Assembly: GCA_051294375.1 (NCBI GenBank) | Contig: CM119269.1 | Coordinates: forward strand, 20,350,371 to 20,414,370 | Origin: Paraspadella gotoi | Lineage: Eukaryota > Chaetognatha | DNA: 64,000 nucleotides | Reading direction: 5' to 3' | In this document: positions 1 through 13,514 of the stretch, one piece after another | Position numbering within the stretch: the stretch's first letter is position 1 | Layout: every line of letters starts with the position of its first letter | Notes under the pieces: model-generated | The model's database searches: none | What the model was told of the DNA's origin: nothing | Seen by the model: the letters and a program-made list of their open reading frames with translations, nothing else | Made by a program: the position numbers and the translations under genes

Positions 1-1118
1 ACGAACGAACGAACGAACGAACGAACGACGCAGCGACCTGGCCAACGATTGGTCGGTTGGTCCTCATTTCTCGAGGACTCTCGTTTGATGGCCGCTTCAA
101 GAGTCTCTCAGGAACTCGTGGTTGGCGAGTGGTGGAAGAGGAAGCTGGAAAAAATCGGGAAAATTTTTAAAAATGAAGCTAAAATAAATACAGGTCATTC
201 AAACAAAATTTAAAAAACTAAAGAGGTGTTTTTCATGAGCCAATATCTCATTTACATATAGCAGTATGTGACAGAAACGTTAGAATTCCGTCCTTGCGAT
301 TTTTCTTTGTAATTTTGGTTAAAATTTTATGGTGAAAATAATTATTACAGAAATATCCACACGTGAGTTTTTGAAATTTTGTGGAACCTCTAATCATTTA
401 AGTAAGTTTTGAGTAAGTTTAGAATTTATTTGATTTTTACAAATGCTTAAATTTTTCTATTTCTGCATTGCTTCAGTGACTATTATCAGTACCCACTACC
501 CTTCATGACAATATTTCTGGACGACTCATTCCGAGACCGGGTGTAAAGTTTCGCCAATCATGAGAGAGTCGCCACAACTTCATCTTCTATCTTATCCTCA
601 AGACTTTATGGTGCCGTTGGTTCGTTATCGATTAACTGATTCATAAAAGGGGAAAAATGCTCGAAATTTTCCACCTTTAAAGTTTTAGCAATTTTTTTTA
701 TAATTGTATTTTGTTAATATACTTCTATCGCTGACAGCGATTCGCTGTGCGATAACCGAACAATTTTTATTTTTTCATTCGCTGTTGATTTCTTTTATCG
801 TTGACGTTCCTTTTTTTTGGTTTTCTTTTAGGTTTCCTCAATAATCGGACGACGCGCGCCTGACCCGCGTCCGACGCGCGGTTGCCACGCGTTCGCCACG
901 CATCTGCTACGTGATCTCTACGCTCCCGCCCCGCCCCCTGCGAACGATCTTCAATTAAAAAAACAATAAAAAAAATTATACAATTTCTAAAGTTTTTTCA
1001 AAAAAATATCTTGACAATTAAAAGCAATGAAGGCTCTCACACTTCTTCAGTAGAACCCAGATAAATTTTCTCGGAAACTCTTCAAGTCCTTACCCCCCCC
1101 CCTTCCGCATTGAACAAA
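1..1118. other. 5' flank of the NeuroD-type gene; short ACGA tandem repeat at the window edge
   Basis: The first ~28 bases are a perfect ACGA tetranucleotide repeat. The rest is AT-rich with a GC-rich patch at about 850-945 that contains several CGCG/ACGCG clusters, which could be promoter-proximal sequence of the downstream gene. No convincing ORF, TATA box or conserved RNA is visible. Confidence 0.5.
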
Positions 1119-1883
1119 ATGGCGGCTTCGGCTCCTTTTAACAACAACGTCCTCGCGTCGCCGCTGAAAGTCAATCCACAGATTCAGCGAATTCAGCCTC
1201 AAAAACTGCAGATTCAGATCTCCCTTCAACAGCAACAGCAACAGCAACAACAACAACAACGAGCGATGGGCGACTTCGGTTTGACTGATCAGCTGGCGAC
1301 GGTGGACGACGACGACGAAATTATGGCCGGTGAGTTCAGCGAGCGAATCGATGTTGTCACAGTAATTCCGTCTATTTTTTCCTTAAAAATAACATTATTC
1401 TAAATTGGCAAATGAAAAAACAAATTATTTAACCTTCCATCATTTTTAGGCGGCGGTGACGTCGGGTTTTCCTCCGGCTTTTCCGATCCCGATTCGGCAA
1501 CCACTCGCGCCATCTCTCAGGGATTGGGCGCCGCGCCGCGGACGCCCGGCTCCGCGCATTTGGCTTCCGCGACCGCGGGCACAGCTTCCGGCGCCCTCAG
1601 CGCCAACGCTTCCTTCAACGATTCTTTGGCCGAATCGTCGTTCGGATTCGAGAGTTCCTTCGAAACGACTGGGAACACGACTTACATGAGCAACACCACC
1701 GCAGGTAGGAATCCTTTTGGGTCAGTTCCGTTCGTCAATTTCAACTAATAAACTAATCAATCTATGAATCACTTAATCAGTCAATTAATCAATAAAAAAA
1801 GAGAATAAAGTGTTTGTGTACAAGGAGGAAAGAAAAGCAAAGTAATGAATCAATGAAACAATGAATGAATCAATGAATCAATA

Positions 1884-1922
<39 letters not shown>

Positions 1923-3873
1923 CAGTTAATCAATCAATCAATTTCCAAATATCACCCCCTCAATTTAGAAATATCCCTCGACGATCCCGAGCCCAACGAG
2001 AACGAGGAGAAGAAGCCCAAGAAGAGGGGGCCCAAGAAGAAGCCCATGACGCCGGCGCGGGTGGAGAAGTTCAAGGTCAGGCGGGTGAAGGCCAACACGA
2101 GGGAGAGGTCGAGGATGCACGGGCTCAACGACGCGTTGGACACGTTGCGACAGGTGGGCAGAGGGGGTGAGAGGGATATATTGAGAGAGGATTAAATGGG
2201 GGTGGGGTAAATATATATAGAACTTTCAGTAAAGGGATTAGGAGATTGTGAAAGCCGAAATGGCTTCTGTTTTTTTGGGTTTTTTTTAGATTGTTAAGAT
2301 GAAAAATTTAAAAATTATACATAGAACTTAATCTTCAAAATGAAGATAAACAGACGATTTCGTTTCAAATTTTAACTTCGTTTTAACTTCGTTTATTTGA
2401 CATTTAAAATCGTATTCAACTCCGTCTCAGGTGATCCCCGGCAGCTTCTCTTCGGCCCAGAAACTTTCCAAGATCGAGACCCTCCGCCTGGCGAAGAACT
2501 ACATCGCCGCCCTCTCCCAAATCCTCGCCCGCGACGAAGAACCGGACATGGTGGACTTTGCCCAGACTCTCTGTCGCGGCCTCTCGCAGAACACCGTCAA
2601 TCTCATCGCCAGCGTGCTGCAGATCAATCCCCGCTCCGTCATGTCGGCCGCGGCGGTGGCGGAAGGCTTCGGCGGCGGCGTCGATGGATTCGTCGGCGGC
2701 TACGTCGGCGCCGGATCGTCCGACGGACCCATGGACGTCTCCATGATGAGCGAACATCCGGGCGACATTTCGGTGGACACGACGATGCGATCCGACGCCG
2801 GATTCGACGCCGGTTTCTACTACGACGCCGGCGCCGGCGGAGACGCGACTTTCGTCAGTGGCGTAGGGGTCGCTGGGTCGACAACGCCGACAACAATGCC
2901 ACAAGATGGCGTCGTGTCGAGAACAATGGGCGCCGTCGTTCCCTCCATGACTTACATGACCCCGTCCCCTTCCGATCAGGCGTCGGGCGACGCCGCGTGT
3001 CGATCGCCGGCGCTGATGTCCGTTTCTACCGGCGCCGGCGGCGTCATTCCCGCTTACGCCGCGCACATCCTTGCGTCGCCGAGTTCGCGCGCGCTCAATT
3101 TTGCCGGAAGTCAAAACGGCGCCTCGTCTCATCCTCCTCTTTCCCATCCCGTCGTCTTTGGCAACGGCGCCGCTCAATCTCTTCAAGAGGGCGCGTCGTT
3201 ACCTCCGCTCACGAAATCAGCGTTCCTCTCCCAAAATCATCTTCAACATCTCCATCAAAATCCTCAACATCATTTTCAACATCAAAATCCTCAATCGTTC
3301 TCCGGCGATCGACTCATAGGTGGCGCCTCGATTCGTGGCGCCGGTATCTCCGTTCCATCGTCGTCGGAGATGGCGCCGCGGACGCCGATGCATCCCTACG
3401 GCGGCGCCTCGCCATCGCCCCACATCTTGACCCCGCCGCTAGGGCACGGCGAGGGCTCGTCCGCGGGGGCGTTGCTGTTTCCAGCGTCAACGACGACGAC
3501 GACAACGACAGCATTTAACTCATCGTCCTCTTCCTCTTCCTCCTGCTCTTCTTCATCCTCTTCCTCCTCCGCAGCCTCTAGAATTCTCCTCGACGGACCC
3601 CAACCCTCCCCGGAAGCCCTCGAACACGCCCTCGCTTCCTTCGACCCGCCCCCGACTCTGCCCCGCGTCAGCCTCGACGGAACGCTCGGGGGAGGCCACC
3701 CCGGCGGCCATCTCGATCTGGGGCTGGACCGACTAGAGTCGTCGGCGGAAGACTTCGCCAAGTTTCTCCCCGCGGACGGAGCGTTTGAGGGTGTGACGGA
3801 TTTGAAGCCGGCGTTCGTGGATATCCAAGCGGCGTTGGGGGGAGGGGGAAAATTGGGGAGAGGGGGTAGGTGA
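1119..3873 (+). CDS. NeuroD-family neurogenic bHLH transcription factor, four coding exons
   Basis: Nuclear DNA-binding factor of the NeuroD group, expected to dimerise with an E-protein and bind E-boxes. Exons are 1119-1329, 1450-1704, 1969-2153 and 2431-3873; all junctions are GT-AG and the frame closes to 697 aa. Exon 3 carries the family's lysine-rich lead-in ([17 protein letters not shown]) and the basic region and helix 1 ([20 protein letters not shown]). Exon 4 carries helix 2 ([19 protein letters not shown]) followed by the NeuroD-specific block (LCRGLSQNT...LQINPR). Exon 1 encodes an 11-residue polyglutamine. The start is the first ATG; the upstream TTG is ignored. Oddities: the basic region reads ERSRMH where ERNRMH is usual, an intron splits helix 1 from helix 2, and the ~430-residue Ser/Gly/His-rich C-terminal tail makes the protein about twice vertebrate length. 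Neurogenin is less likely because of the LCRGLSQ block. Confidence 0.93.
1231..1260 (+). repeat. CAA/CAG triplet tract (polyglutamine)
   Basis: In-frame glutamine codons mixing CAG and CAA, within exon 1 of the NeuroD-type gene. Confidence 0.9.
1852..1944. repeat. AATC/AATG tetranucleotide microsatellite
   Basis: Degenerate 4-bp repeat in the intron between NeuroD exons 2 and 3, just upstream of the exon 3 acceptor. Confidence 0.85.
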
Positions 3874-5339
3874 ATGGGGAGAGAAAAAATGGAGGGAAAG
3901 TTTAAAAGGAAACAGAAAATAGACTCGTGAGAAAGGAAAATAAATACTACCAGAGATTATTATGAAAAAAAGAATATCAAGAGGGAAACGTAAGAGGTAA
4001 ACAATTTCTAAGAGAATATCATGAGAATGAGAATCCAAGAATACCATAATCCTACCGGAATGCCATGAGAGGTGACATCCCAGTTCGATTTTTTTTAACG
4101 AGGATATTAAAGGTGAAATGTTATAATGGCCGAAATATTTGGCCTGATCAATCGATCCCAAAAGAAATCATGTTTTTTGTCCTCAATACAAAACGATAGG
4201 AATTTTTATTAATTTTATTAATTTTAGTAATTTTTATTAATCGCACTTTTAACGTTTATGATTTCATAAAATAGACAAATAGAACAACATCATTTCGTTA
4301 CGTATTATTCTTTTCTTTCTTTTTTTCAACATGTTTTGAATAAAATTGCCTACTATAGAGCAATGGCTAATCTTCGATCCGCCTTATTGTGCCTCCACGC
4401 TGTCATAAATGTGAGACGATGCATATCTCGTGAAATGACGGACAATGATAAGTGAAAACTATTCATATCTCGTGATATACGATTTTTAGGAAACAGTCAT
4501 TCGATTTTTTTTTTTCAAAAAAGTTTGTTGATGTTTATTTTTGCCTGAAATTCCCTTTTCCCAAATTTTATACAGTTTATTAATAGCATGATTCGAACAT
4601 GATATGTTTTATTCATGGTGAAAGTTTTCCTCAGTTTTTTGGCTAATCGAATTCGTCGTTATTTATTATCCACTCCAACAAGTTCACACACTACTTTTTT
4701 TAACCGATACTTTGCACGATAAGTACATCGACCATTTGTAAATATACATTTCGTATAACGACTCATTTTCATTAATCATTGTTTATCAATATGCTAACAA
4801 CATGCATTGACTGTCAAATTGCTCGCCAAATAAAATCTAAAAAAAAAAATCTTTTAAGCACTTATTTTGCCTTTTATCAAAAATTGAAGATAAAGCGTAT
4901 GAGATCATCAAAATCTTTAGTATAACTAATTATTACGAAAATGACCTGAAAATATTTNNNNNNNNNNNNNNNNNNNNNNNNNATAATTTACTGAAGTCAG
5001 CCAGCAGACCTGCAAGAAAAAAGTTTGGGTTATGATTAATTGTTTGGTTTTCCCTTTATTAATAATATATATTATAAGAATTATAAGCATGATATTATAA
5101 AAAAATAAAAATCCAAACGGTGCTAAATAAATGCTAAGACAGCAAAAGCGGCCCTTGATCAAAGCTTGAGATAAAAATTTTTAGGTAAGAAATGTAGATT
5201 AGAACGATAATTCAATTCTTTCCTCAATTTTCTAGTTGCTTTATTATTTTGCTGTTGAATAGCTTCTACGACCTCGCACATTTTAGTTAATGAATTTGTT
5301 TTAAGTTAAAAAAATGTCCATAACATTAGATAATCAATA
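3874..5339. other. 3' flank of the NeuroD-type gene, no gene seen
   Basis: AT-rich sequence with short TTATTAATTT-type repeats near 4200-4240. It includes a 25-N gap at 4958-4982. Nothing coding is supported on either strand. Confidence 0.6.
4958..4982. other. Assembly gap (25 N)
   Basis: Run of 25 N. The same 25-N length recurs at 15228, 17580, 43746, 45856 and 63602, so it is a placeholder and not a measured distance. Confidence 0.95.
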
Positions 5340-8300
5340 ATCAATTAATCAGTAGCATTCAGTACGTGTATTATCGTAATACTGCCTGTATGTAAACTTT
5401 CACAAGCGGGTCCAAGCGTTAGCGCGAGCAATCCGAGACGACCACTCGAAACCACCAGCGCCAGCGCAGAGTCACTCCTGGCGCCAGAGTGCAGCCAAAC
5501 AGATGGCGGACGGGAGGCCAGAATAAACAGGCGCCATCTGTCGCCTCGATTTGAAATTTTAAAACTGGAGACGAAGAGTGGCAAACTAACGCTAACCAAA
5601 TTCTCAGCAAGTGCTCGTTAACAGGTATAATACTAATGCTTTAACCGAACCGACGGCAACCGGAGAGAAGAGAGAGCAGAGGTTATGAGAGAGATAGAAG
5701 AGAGAGAGATGAGAGAGCAGAGAGGAGGACCTCGAGACAGAGCCGACTTGAGGACGAGAGAGAGCGAGAGAGAGAGAGAGACGTAGATCGGTTGAAGAGA
5801 TCTCGAGAGATTGAGTGAACGAGAAGGCAGGAGAGTGAGGAGAGAGATGAGGTTGATTGGTGAGACTGAGAGAGAGAAGAGATAGAAGTTGAAGAGAATA
5901 AACAATAATGTATGTACGTAAAAAAACAAAGGATCGAAAAACGAAAAAAACTACCAAGTGGATCAAATCAACACGACCGGAAAAAAATTGCGAACACGAG
6001 CTTCGATCACAACCTATTCTCACGCTTCTAAAAATGTTTTTTGTTGTTGGTCTTTTTATGTTGTCTGTTTTTGTATGAGCTTGTGTTTTTCATTGACTGA
6101 AAACGTAAGTTGACTTTCCATTTCGTATCTCGCAGATTTTCCCTGTCTGGTCACAATTTTTTCTGGTCCTTAAATAGAAACTTTTTTTTTTGTCACGATT
6201 TTGATTCACGGAAATTTCGTTTTGTCCATTTTTCATAATCGATTCACATCTTTTTTGGTAATTAACAGCCCAACAAAAAATAAACAAAAAATAATACGTA
6301 TTTTTTAAAATTCTAACAATAAATAGAAAGAGAAAAGAAAATATAACAGGGATAATAATAAAGCTTAAGAAAGAAAAGACAAAAAAAAGAGGAAAAGAAG
6401 AAGGGAAAGAAAGGGAAAAAAAGGAGGGGGGGAGAGAAATAAGAGGGGGGAGAAAGACAAGAGGAAGGAGAGGGAAAGTGTGGGAGGAAAAAAGAAAGGG
6501 AGGAGGAGGCGGGGGAACGGGAAGAGAAGAAGAAAGAGGAAAGAACAAATTAATAAAAAAGGAAAGAAAGGAAAAGAAAAGAAGAAAGAAGAAGAAGAAA
6601 AGAAAGAAGAAAGAAAAAGGTGAAAAAAAAAAGGAGAAGAAAAAGAAGGGAAAAAGGAGAGGAAAAGAAAGGGGAAAAGAAAGAAGAAAAAGAGTCGAAG
6701 AAAAAAAGAGAGAAAAAAAAAGGGGAAGAGGGAAGGAAGAGAAGAAAATTAAAGAAAGGAAACGAAGAAGAAAGTAAAAGAAAGAAAGGGGAGAAGGAAA
6801 AAAGAAAGAGGAAGAAAGAAAGAGAAAAAGGGAGAGAGAAAATAAAAAGGAAAAAGGAGTAAAAAGGAAGAAAAAAGAAGGGGAAAACAGAAAGAAAAGA
6901 AGGAAGAAGGAAGAAAAAGGAGCAAAAGAGAAAGAAAGAAAAAAAAAAGAGAAAAAAAAAAAGAAGGGAATAAAGCGATTGAAAGAAATAAAACCGAACA
7001 GATAGAAGAGAAAGAAAAGAAAGAAGAAGGAAGAAAAAAAGAAAAAGATTAAAAATAACAAGGAAAAATGATAAACCTGCACGAAGGGAAGGAAAAAGGC
7101 AGCAAAAAAAAAGAAGAAAAAAAGAGAGACACGACGCAGTACCAAGCCATAAGAAAATGGGAGTAATAACGATGACGTCAAAATAGAACAGAATCGAAGA
7201 ATCTCAGACAGTGAAAGAAAAACGAAACATGTAGAGAGACTAAGGTAAGGATAAGAAGCGAAGGGCAATTAGAGAGGAATAGACCAAACAGACAAAAAAA
7301 ACGAGAAAAAGAGAAAGAAACAGAAGCTCAAACGAGGACAAACGAGGAGAAGAGAAAGTAAAGGAAAAGAAAAGAAATCCAGAAGAGAAGGAGAAGTGGG
7401 AGGGCGGGGGAAAAAGACAGACGGAAAGACAAGTCTAACAGAGGGGTTATAGATATAAAGAATCCTTAATGAGTAAATAGATAAAAGAAATAAGAAGGGG
7501 AATGCGCACGGGACTACACATATAGCAAAACAGGCCGCAGAGAGCGACTATGAAAAGGAGATGCACTCCCTTACATGAGGCTAATATCAGCTCGAATCCA
7601 ATGAGCAGTTCTGAGCGTAGGAGTGAAGCAAAAAGGAGGAAAGGGAGAGAAACAAGGATGAGAAAGGCGGACGACCCGGTTCGGAATCGGCGAGGATTCG
7701 TGCGAAGTGCGCAAACGTGCGGAAACCACCCTAGAAGAGTCACAGCGGAACGGAGACGAGAAAGGGGAAGAAACGGGGGGACGAAGAACGTCACAAGGAA
7801 CCGGAGAGACCAAAAGGAAAGGCACAGCGACAGACAGCACGCCCACCGCGACCACAGCCCCCGGAAACAAATGCCAAGCGGGGGAGCGCCGACCGACGAG
7901 CCAGAAGACATATCACCGGGCCAACGCCCGCAGCAGCCGACACAAGAGGGAGGGAATGATCAAAAGGGAAGAGAGAGAGAATGAATAGAGAGCACACGTG
8001 GACGAGAGAGAAGTAGATGGAAACAGAAGCCGCGAGAGGAAAGGAACAGCCATAACTACACCACTGAAAAGAATGACATACAATGAAAAAACAGTGGACA
8101 GAAAAGTAGCAACACAGGCCAATGGAAAAGTCGCACCCGTATCACGACACAGGAAGAAGATAAAGAATAATGGAGACAACGAGAATAAGACATGCGCGGC
8201 GTCAAGGAAAGAGAAAGAGAAAGAAAAGGAAAGGAGAAAGTAAGAAAAGAGAAAAGAAATAACATATTGAATAGAGATGCAAATGAAAAGGAAAGTACGA

Positions 8301-11150
8301 AAGAAAGAAAAAGAATCAAAAAAGACGAGGAAGACAAGAAGAGAAAGACAGATAAGAAAGTGAGGATAACCAGCGACAAGAAAGAAAAAGCAGAAAAGAA
8401 AGAGAAGAATTGAAGAAAGAAAGATAAGAGACCACTTTTTGAAATTGAAATAAAATGAAAGGAAAGAAAGAAAGATAATTGAAACGTACGTAACATTACA
8501 AAACAACATAAGTGTTTTAAAGCAATGAGGGAAAAAAATGACAATCGGAGACAGTAGGGGAGGTGAACAGACAAAAGGGACCAATAAGATGGAGGAGATG
8601 ATATCTAATCTATTCCTGTTGATTGGAATGGGCAGGGGCTTAGGAGAAGGGACTGAGATCTTGATGTTGCATACAGAAAAGGGGCGGCCCGGGAATAGAG
8701 AAAAAAGCAGGCCCGGGAAGGGGTTGCAGGTTAGAGAAGCAGGGAGAGGGGTGCGGTATAGAGACGCAGATGGGAACCAGGCCCGTGGGAGAGGAGGGAC
8801 GTGAAAGATGAAAAAAACTAAGAAAGTTTCAGGATTTAAACAGGAGGGATTCCTTCGGACGAAGGCAGCGACGTTGAGCGGACGACACATTGAAGGCGTC
8901 GAGAAGATAGAGAGAAACAGAGAGAGGAATAGGGAGTACGAAAGGGATGCTGGCAGAGACATTTCAGAAAAGAAGAGAGACGAGAGAGAGGAGAGAACGG
9001 AGCAAAAAGAGGAGAGGAAAGAGGCAAGAGAGAGAACACGAAAGAGGACGGAGCCGAGAGAGGGAGAGAAGAGAAGTGGCGAAAGAAAGAAGAGGTAGAA
9101 TCGCCGAAAGAAAAGTCCCGTCCAGGGACAGCTCGTGTCTAGGGCATCATGCCGGGGCGGTGCCATACTGGAGAGAGCTCGCGGAGAGGAGAACCATGAG
9201 GACAGCGCCGACGCAGGCGGCGGCGAACCCGCGAGAAGACGAAGTATCCCGTGATCAGGCGTCCCAGCACGGCGCGTGAACCTTCAGACGGCGCGGCTGA
9301 TGCCCACTAACGCAGAGGAGAAGCTTTGTAGACGTGTGGAGGTGACACGAGCGCCGTGATGGTGCGGCCCTCGACTCCCCGTCGAGGCCACACGGTAGGA
9401 CGACTACACAAAGACAGTACGAACGCCGCAGCTAACCAGTCCATATGTGATCTGACCATGCAAAACCAGAAAGTCCAGCGCCAAACAGCTCCTAAATCCG
9501 TACTGAAACGAAATAGACCCCACCCCAAACCGACCGCAACACCCAGCCTCACCGCACCCCCACCGCGCACTGCCAACGCTCTTCGACCGCACCCACCCCC
9601 TCGGCTGAGACCAAAACCCCACAACCCCCACCCCCCTCAGCCCAAGCCTCCCCTCCCCCCGCTCGCAACTCACACTAAAAATTTGCAAATAAACTCATAT
9701 GAAAAACTAAAAAGAAAAACACATACAAAACGAACAACCAAAAAGTCAATGCAAAAACACTGCCCCTGTAACAACAAACACATCCATAAAAAAACAAAAC
9801 AAAAATAGAAACAAACAAACAACGACCCAAACTACCACACACTAGAAGTACAGTGCTGACTCTCAACGCTCTGCTATGACCCCGACCAATGGCAAGGTAC
9901 AAACTACCTGCAGAAATAGATCCATACCTACCATCCCACAAAGAACCGGTGGACGCACGCGACTAGAAGAGAGAAGAGAGAGCGGTGGAGAGCGTTGACC
10001 ACGATCTAGCCGTAATCCCACAATCGGGCGCGGAGCGTCATCGGCCCGGGCCGGGCGCACGACGAGGACTACGGCCGGAAAAGACGCGACAGAGAAACCC
10101 ATTCGACTTCTTCCCGGCTTTAAATTACGCCGTCGAACAAATCTTTAAATTTCTTTGAAAAAGACGCGCCGGGCAGTGATGGGCTAGTCGAGCCGGCCCC
10201 CAAGGCCCAGTTGATCGGCGGGAGCAGCGAAAATTATGGCCGGTCAAGTGATGTGGCGAGGGGGTCGCCATGAGTAAAGAGTGGATAGGGAAGAGTCTTC
10301 GTTGCGGACAAGAAAGATTTTCCCACAGCGGGAGGAAACGGTCTCGCCCGCGCACAAACTGCTTGTATTTGTTGTTCTTTGTCAGGTCCCAAGCTTCGTT
10401 CACGTTTCGGTCAATCGCGTCTGGAAAAGTCTTCGTGTAACGGGACGCCTATATCATTACCGGTCCTTTACCATATTCATCAGATCGGAAGTAAACTATT
10501 GAAATGTATATCTTGGCAAAATGTAAGGAAATACAAAAAAAAATGCAGAAATGAGAACTGAAAGGTGCGGCAATCAGTATTTTGTAATTAAATAACATTA
10601 CTTCACGGCTGTGATTTTTTTTTGGGGGTTTATTTCGTATTTTCTTAACTTTTTGAGTAATCTTTTTTTTGTTTATCGCTTGGCTTAAATGTCACCTACG
10701 AATATTAAAGAAATTGAAATCATAAGCTTTAATCCCACAAACGTCCTTTTCAACCCCGAATCTTGCGACAGCAACCACAAATTCCACAAACCAGCCGCAC
10801 CGATTTTTACCCGCGAGGTCACGTCGAAAACTTAAAACCTAAATGAGTCCTTTCGCTCATACCACTCCCCCAAAATGAAGGAAACATTCAGTAAATAGAA
10901 GAGAGTAGAAACGTAGGCGCGATAGGAAATTGAGAAAAGGGAAGGAGAAGGAAAGACAAAAGGAGGAAGAAGAGGGGAATAGGAATGAAGGGATGAAGAA
11001 GGTGGAGAGAGGAGCGAGAGACAGAGAGAGAGAGAGAGGAGAAAGAGAGAGAGAGAGAAGATGAGAAGAAGAGAGAGAAGAAGAAGAGAGAGGAGGGCTG
11101 GATGAGAGAGAGAGATAGAGAGAGAGAGGAGAGAGAAATCTATATAGAAA
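5340..11150. repeat. Low-complexity repeat block, copy A
   Basis: Begins with a segment containing GGCGCCATCTGTCGCC that recurs at 15085, then GA microsatellite (about 5640-5880). A strongly purine-rich + strand tract follows (about 6340-7480 and 7970-9110) with no stable codon pattern. A C/A-rich stretch (9470-9680) and GC-rich patches near 10000 and 10160 come next, ending in GA microsatellite (10990-11140). Parts recur with many indels at 14290-17640. Long ORFs here are side-effects of GA/TC bias. I see no supported gene. Confidence 0.6.
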
Positions 11151-12767
11151 AATTCTGGTTTTTTATAAAAATTCGCACGATAAAATGAGCAAGCAGACAC
11201 ACGCTGATTTAAGAGGCAATGATAGTACAATGAACAGAAATTCTTCGAAAGAAAGAACACGCAACAAAGAAAGTAATAATGTCTTAAAGTCTAACCTCAA
11301 AAGTAAAATAACTAACAGTCAAAGTAAATAACGTAACAGTAAAGTAAAGAAGAAAAGATAAAAGAAAGATAGAAAAGAAAAGAACGGAGGAAGAAAAGTA
11401 AAGTAAAGAACAGATAGGAGGAAATACAAAATAATAACATGAAAACGTATCACGAAACCATGTATTAAAGAATTAACTTAAATACCTCACGTCACACAAT
11501 ATTCCTTTGAAACATATGGTCAAAGAGATAATTCGCTTTTAAATGAGAGACATTAAATCAATTGTTTAACAATAGGCCCATTTGACTTGTGACAGACCAC
11601 AGCGAACACCCTCGAATTTGTGACGTGAGACAAAATCACGCGTTTTTCATCTTTTTTTTTAACTCTCGAAGGCAAATACGCGTCTGTTTGTCCTTTCGTT
11701 TTTTCTCCTTGGGTCATTTTCGATTTTTTCTTATCTCAATTAGGTATGCGCACTGCGACATACTCATTACGAATTCTTCCGTTTTGTACTAATTTCCGTT
11801 GGTATTTGTCACTTGTGTTGGAAGTTTTTGTTTATATTTTCTGTGTAATTTTTTATATCTATTTAATTATGACCTACTTACAATATAGTATTATAAATTT
11901 CTCATTGGTTTTTTTTTTCTCAAAGCGTTTTTCTTCTTTCCCTCCAAATTCTCCATACTGACACAAATGTATGCAAGTGACTTGACTTAAAGCTCTCGTC
12001 CACAAAGCTATTATCATGACCTCGTTCTCAGAGCTAACTTCTCGGGACGGGCGACAAAGCGAAAAAAACAAAGCAGAATGTTGTTTAAAGAGATTTTAAA
12101 GGGGTGGGCTATGCTAAGGTAGGGGGAGGGGAAGGGGGAAGGAAAGGTGGAGGGGGGGAGGTGACCAGGCTGTGGCTTGGACTAGCCCATTTGTGTTTGT
12201 TTTTGCCATTCGTATTTTGAGGTGTAATTATCCAAGGGTAACACTGGCACTCCGAAATTGAATTTATTAGATAAGAAAATTAAAGAAGCATATTGATTAA
12301 TAAATAATGTAACTTCCATAAAAAAAAATGAACAGTTAATTTGCAATTATATAATACTTGTTGAGAAAAGTTTTGGTTCCGCTTTGTTTGAAAAAGTTTG
12401 AAACAGTTTGCTAAAACTGAACGACAGAGAGAAGATTTGCCTGACCACAAAAAAAACCACAGGCACATAAATTACTCGAGGACTTTTTCAACGTATAGTT
12501 TTTTTGTTAAGTATACTGGGAATATCGTTTATTTTATTTTTTTTTATTTATTTTTTATTTAAAATTAATTTCATCGTGTGCCCAGTAAAGGCAAAACGAT
12601 TCTTATTGATCTGATAGCTGAACAATCCGAAATAGTAGGTACGATAGTTCTCTTCATGTAGGCTTGTTTTAGTTGACAGTGCAGGAAGTGTAGCAAGCTA
12701 TATAAAAGTAATAAACAAAGAAAGGAAAATCGAATGTAGCAGAAAGCCAAAAAAAAAGAGGAAAAAA

Positions 12768-13212
12768 GTGGATCCCAACTCGAGGCTCCCGGACGCTTTT
12801 GACCCAAGAGGAATTCAAGGTTAAATTCCTCAACGAATACGATTTTCGACTCTGGACTTTGCGACGGCGAACCACATGGTGGAACACAAGACCGGAATCA
12901 GCCTCGATATACCCAACGTCGCCAGACCGCTTTACAACGTCAGTAATTTAGTCATTGTCTTGATTCATTAATTTTATAAAAAAACGATAAAAAAAACATC
13001 TAGATCAATGCGCGAGTCAGTTCCTCTCGGCTCGCCCGCCGTTAAACGGTCTTCTTCATGACCAACTGCCGACCAAACTGAGTCGACGAAAACTCTTGCC
13101 CGAAGAACTCTGGACATCGGGTCGAATCGGAGGTAGTCCGATACGTCTACACGCGTGTTACCGTCTGCGGCTGAGTATATTCAAGCAGAGGTGCGAGCTA
13201 GCGACGAGTCAG
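12768..13212 (+). pseudogene. Fragment of PGP-like phosphatase, copy A (exons 1-2 only)
   Basis: Matches exons 1 and 2 of the intact-looking gene at 29576. The start codon reads GTG instead of ATG, the exon 1 DLDGT region is frameshifted, and exon 2 carries several single-base indels. No later exons follow. Whether this is a decayed duplicate or uncorrected assembly sequence cannot be told from sequence alone; the indel-rich pattern favours the latter. Confidence 0.6.
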
Positions 13213-13514
13213 TTGCGGACAGAGCGAGATCAGTGGCTAATTCGCGTACTTAATTACTTATATTTACTTATATTACTAATAATTACTTATGTCGCGCCGT
13301 TTTGTTGTTACTAGTCGTACAATTTAAAAGCCCATGAAAAATTTCGGCCGTTATATTTAAAGAAATAGTGCAGAAACCTGAGTTTTACGAACTTAAGTAT
13401 TAACAGAACAGTATTAACATAATCCAGAAACAGTACAGTGTAAAAGACTGAAAAGATAAACAAGTAAAAATTAGACCTATTAAAATTCAACAAAACAAAA
13501 GACACTACGTTTCT

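Noticed and set aside
1-28. ACGA repeat as telomeric sequence
   Set aside because: The repeat is short, not a known telomere unit, and immediately followed by gene-flanking sequence.
2397-3518. 373-aa Arg-rich ORF overlapping NeuroD exon 4, and the opposing minus-strand 256-aa ORF (2416-3186)
   Set aside because: Shadow frames of a GC-rich exon whose true frame carries conserved bHLH and NeuroD-specific residues.
6090-7268. 392-aa minus-strand ORF, Phe/Leu/Ser-rich
   Set aside because: Arises from the homopurine tract on the other strand; composition is pure TTT/TTC/CTT, with no domain and no homologue in the other copies.
7913-9166. 417-aa minus-strand ORF resembling a multi-TM protein
   Set aside because: Hydrophobicity is a by-product of pyrimidine bias; the corresponding region at 16345-16660 does not preserve the frame.
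9356-9808. 150-aa Pro/Lys-rich ORF
   Set aside because: Low-complexity C/A-rich stretch unsupported by any motif and absent from the parallel repeat copies.
10000-10090. GC-rich patch near 10.0 kb (and 16.67 kb) as ribosomal RNA
   Set aside because: No recognisable rRNA signature sequence; short and embedded in repeats.
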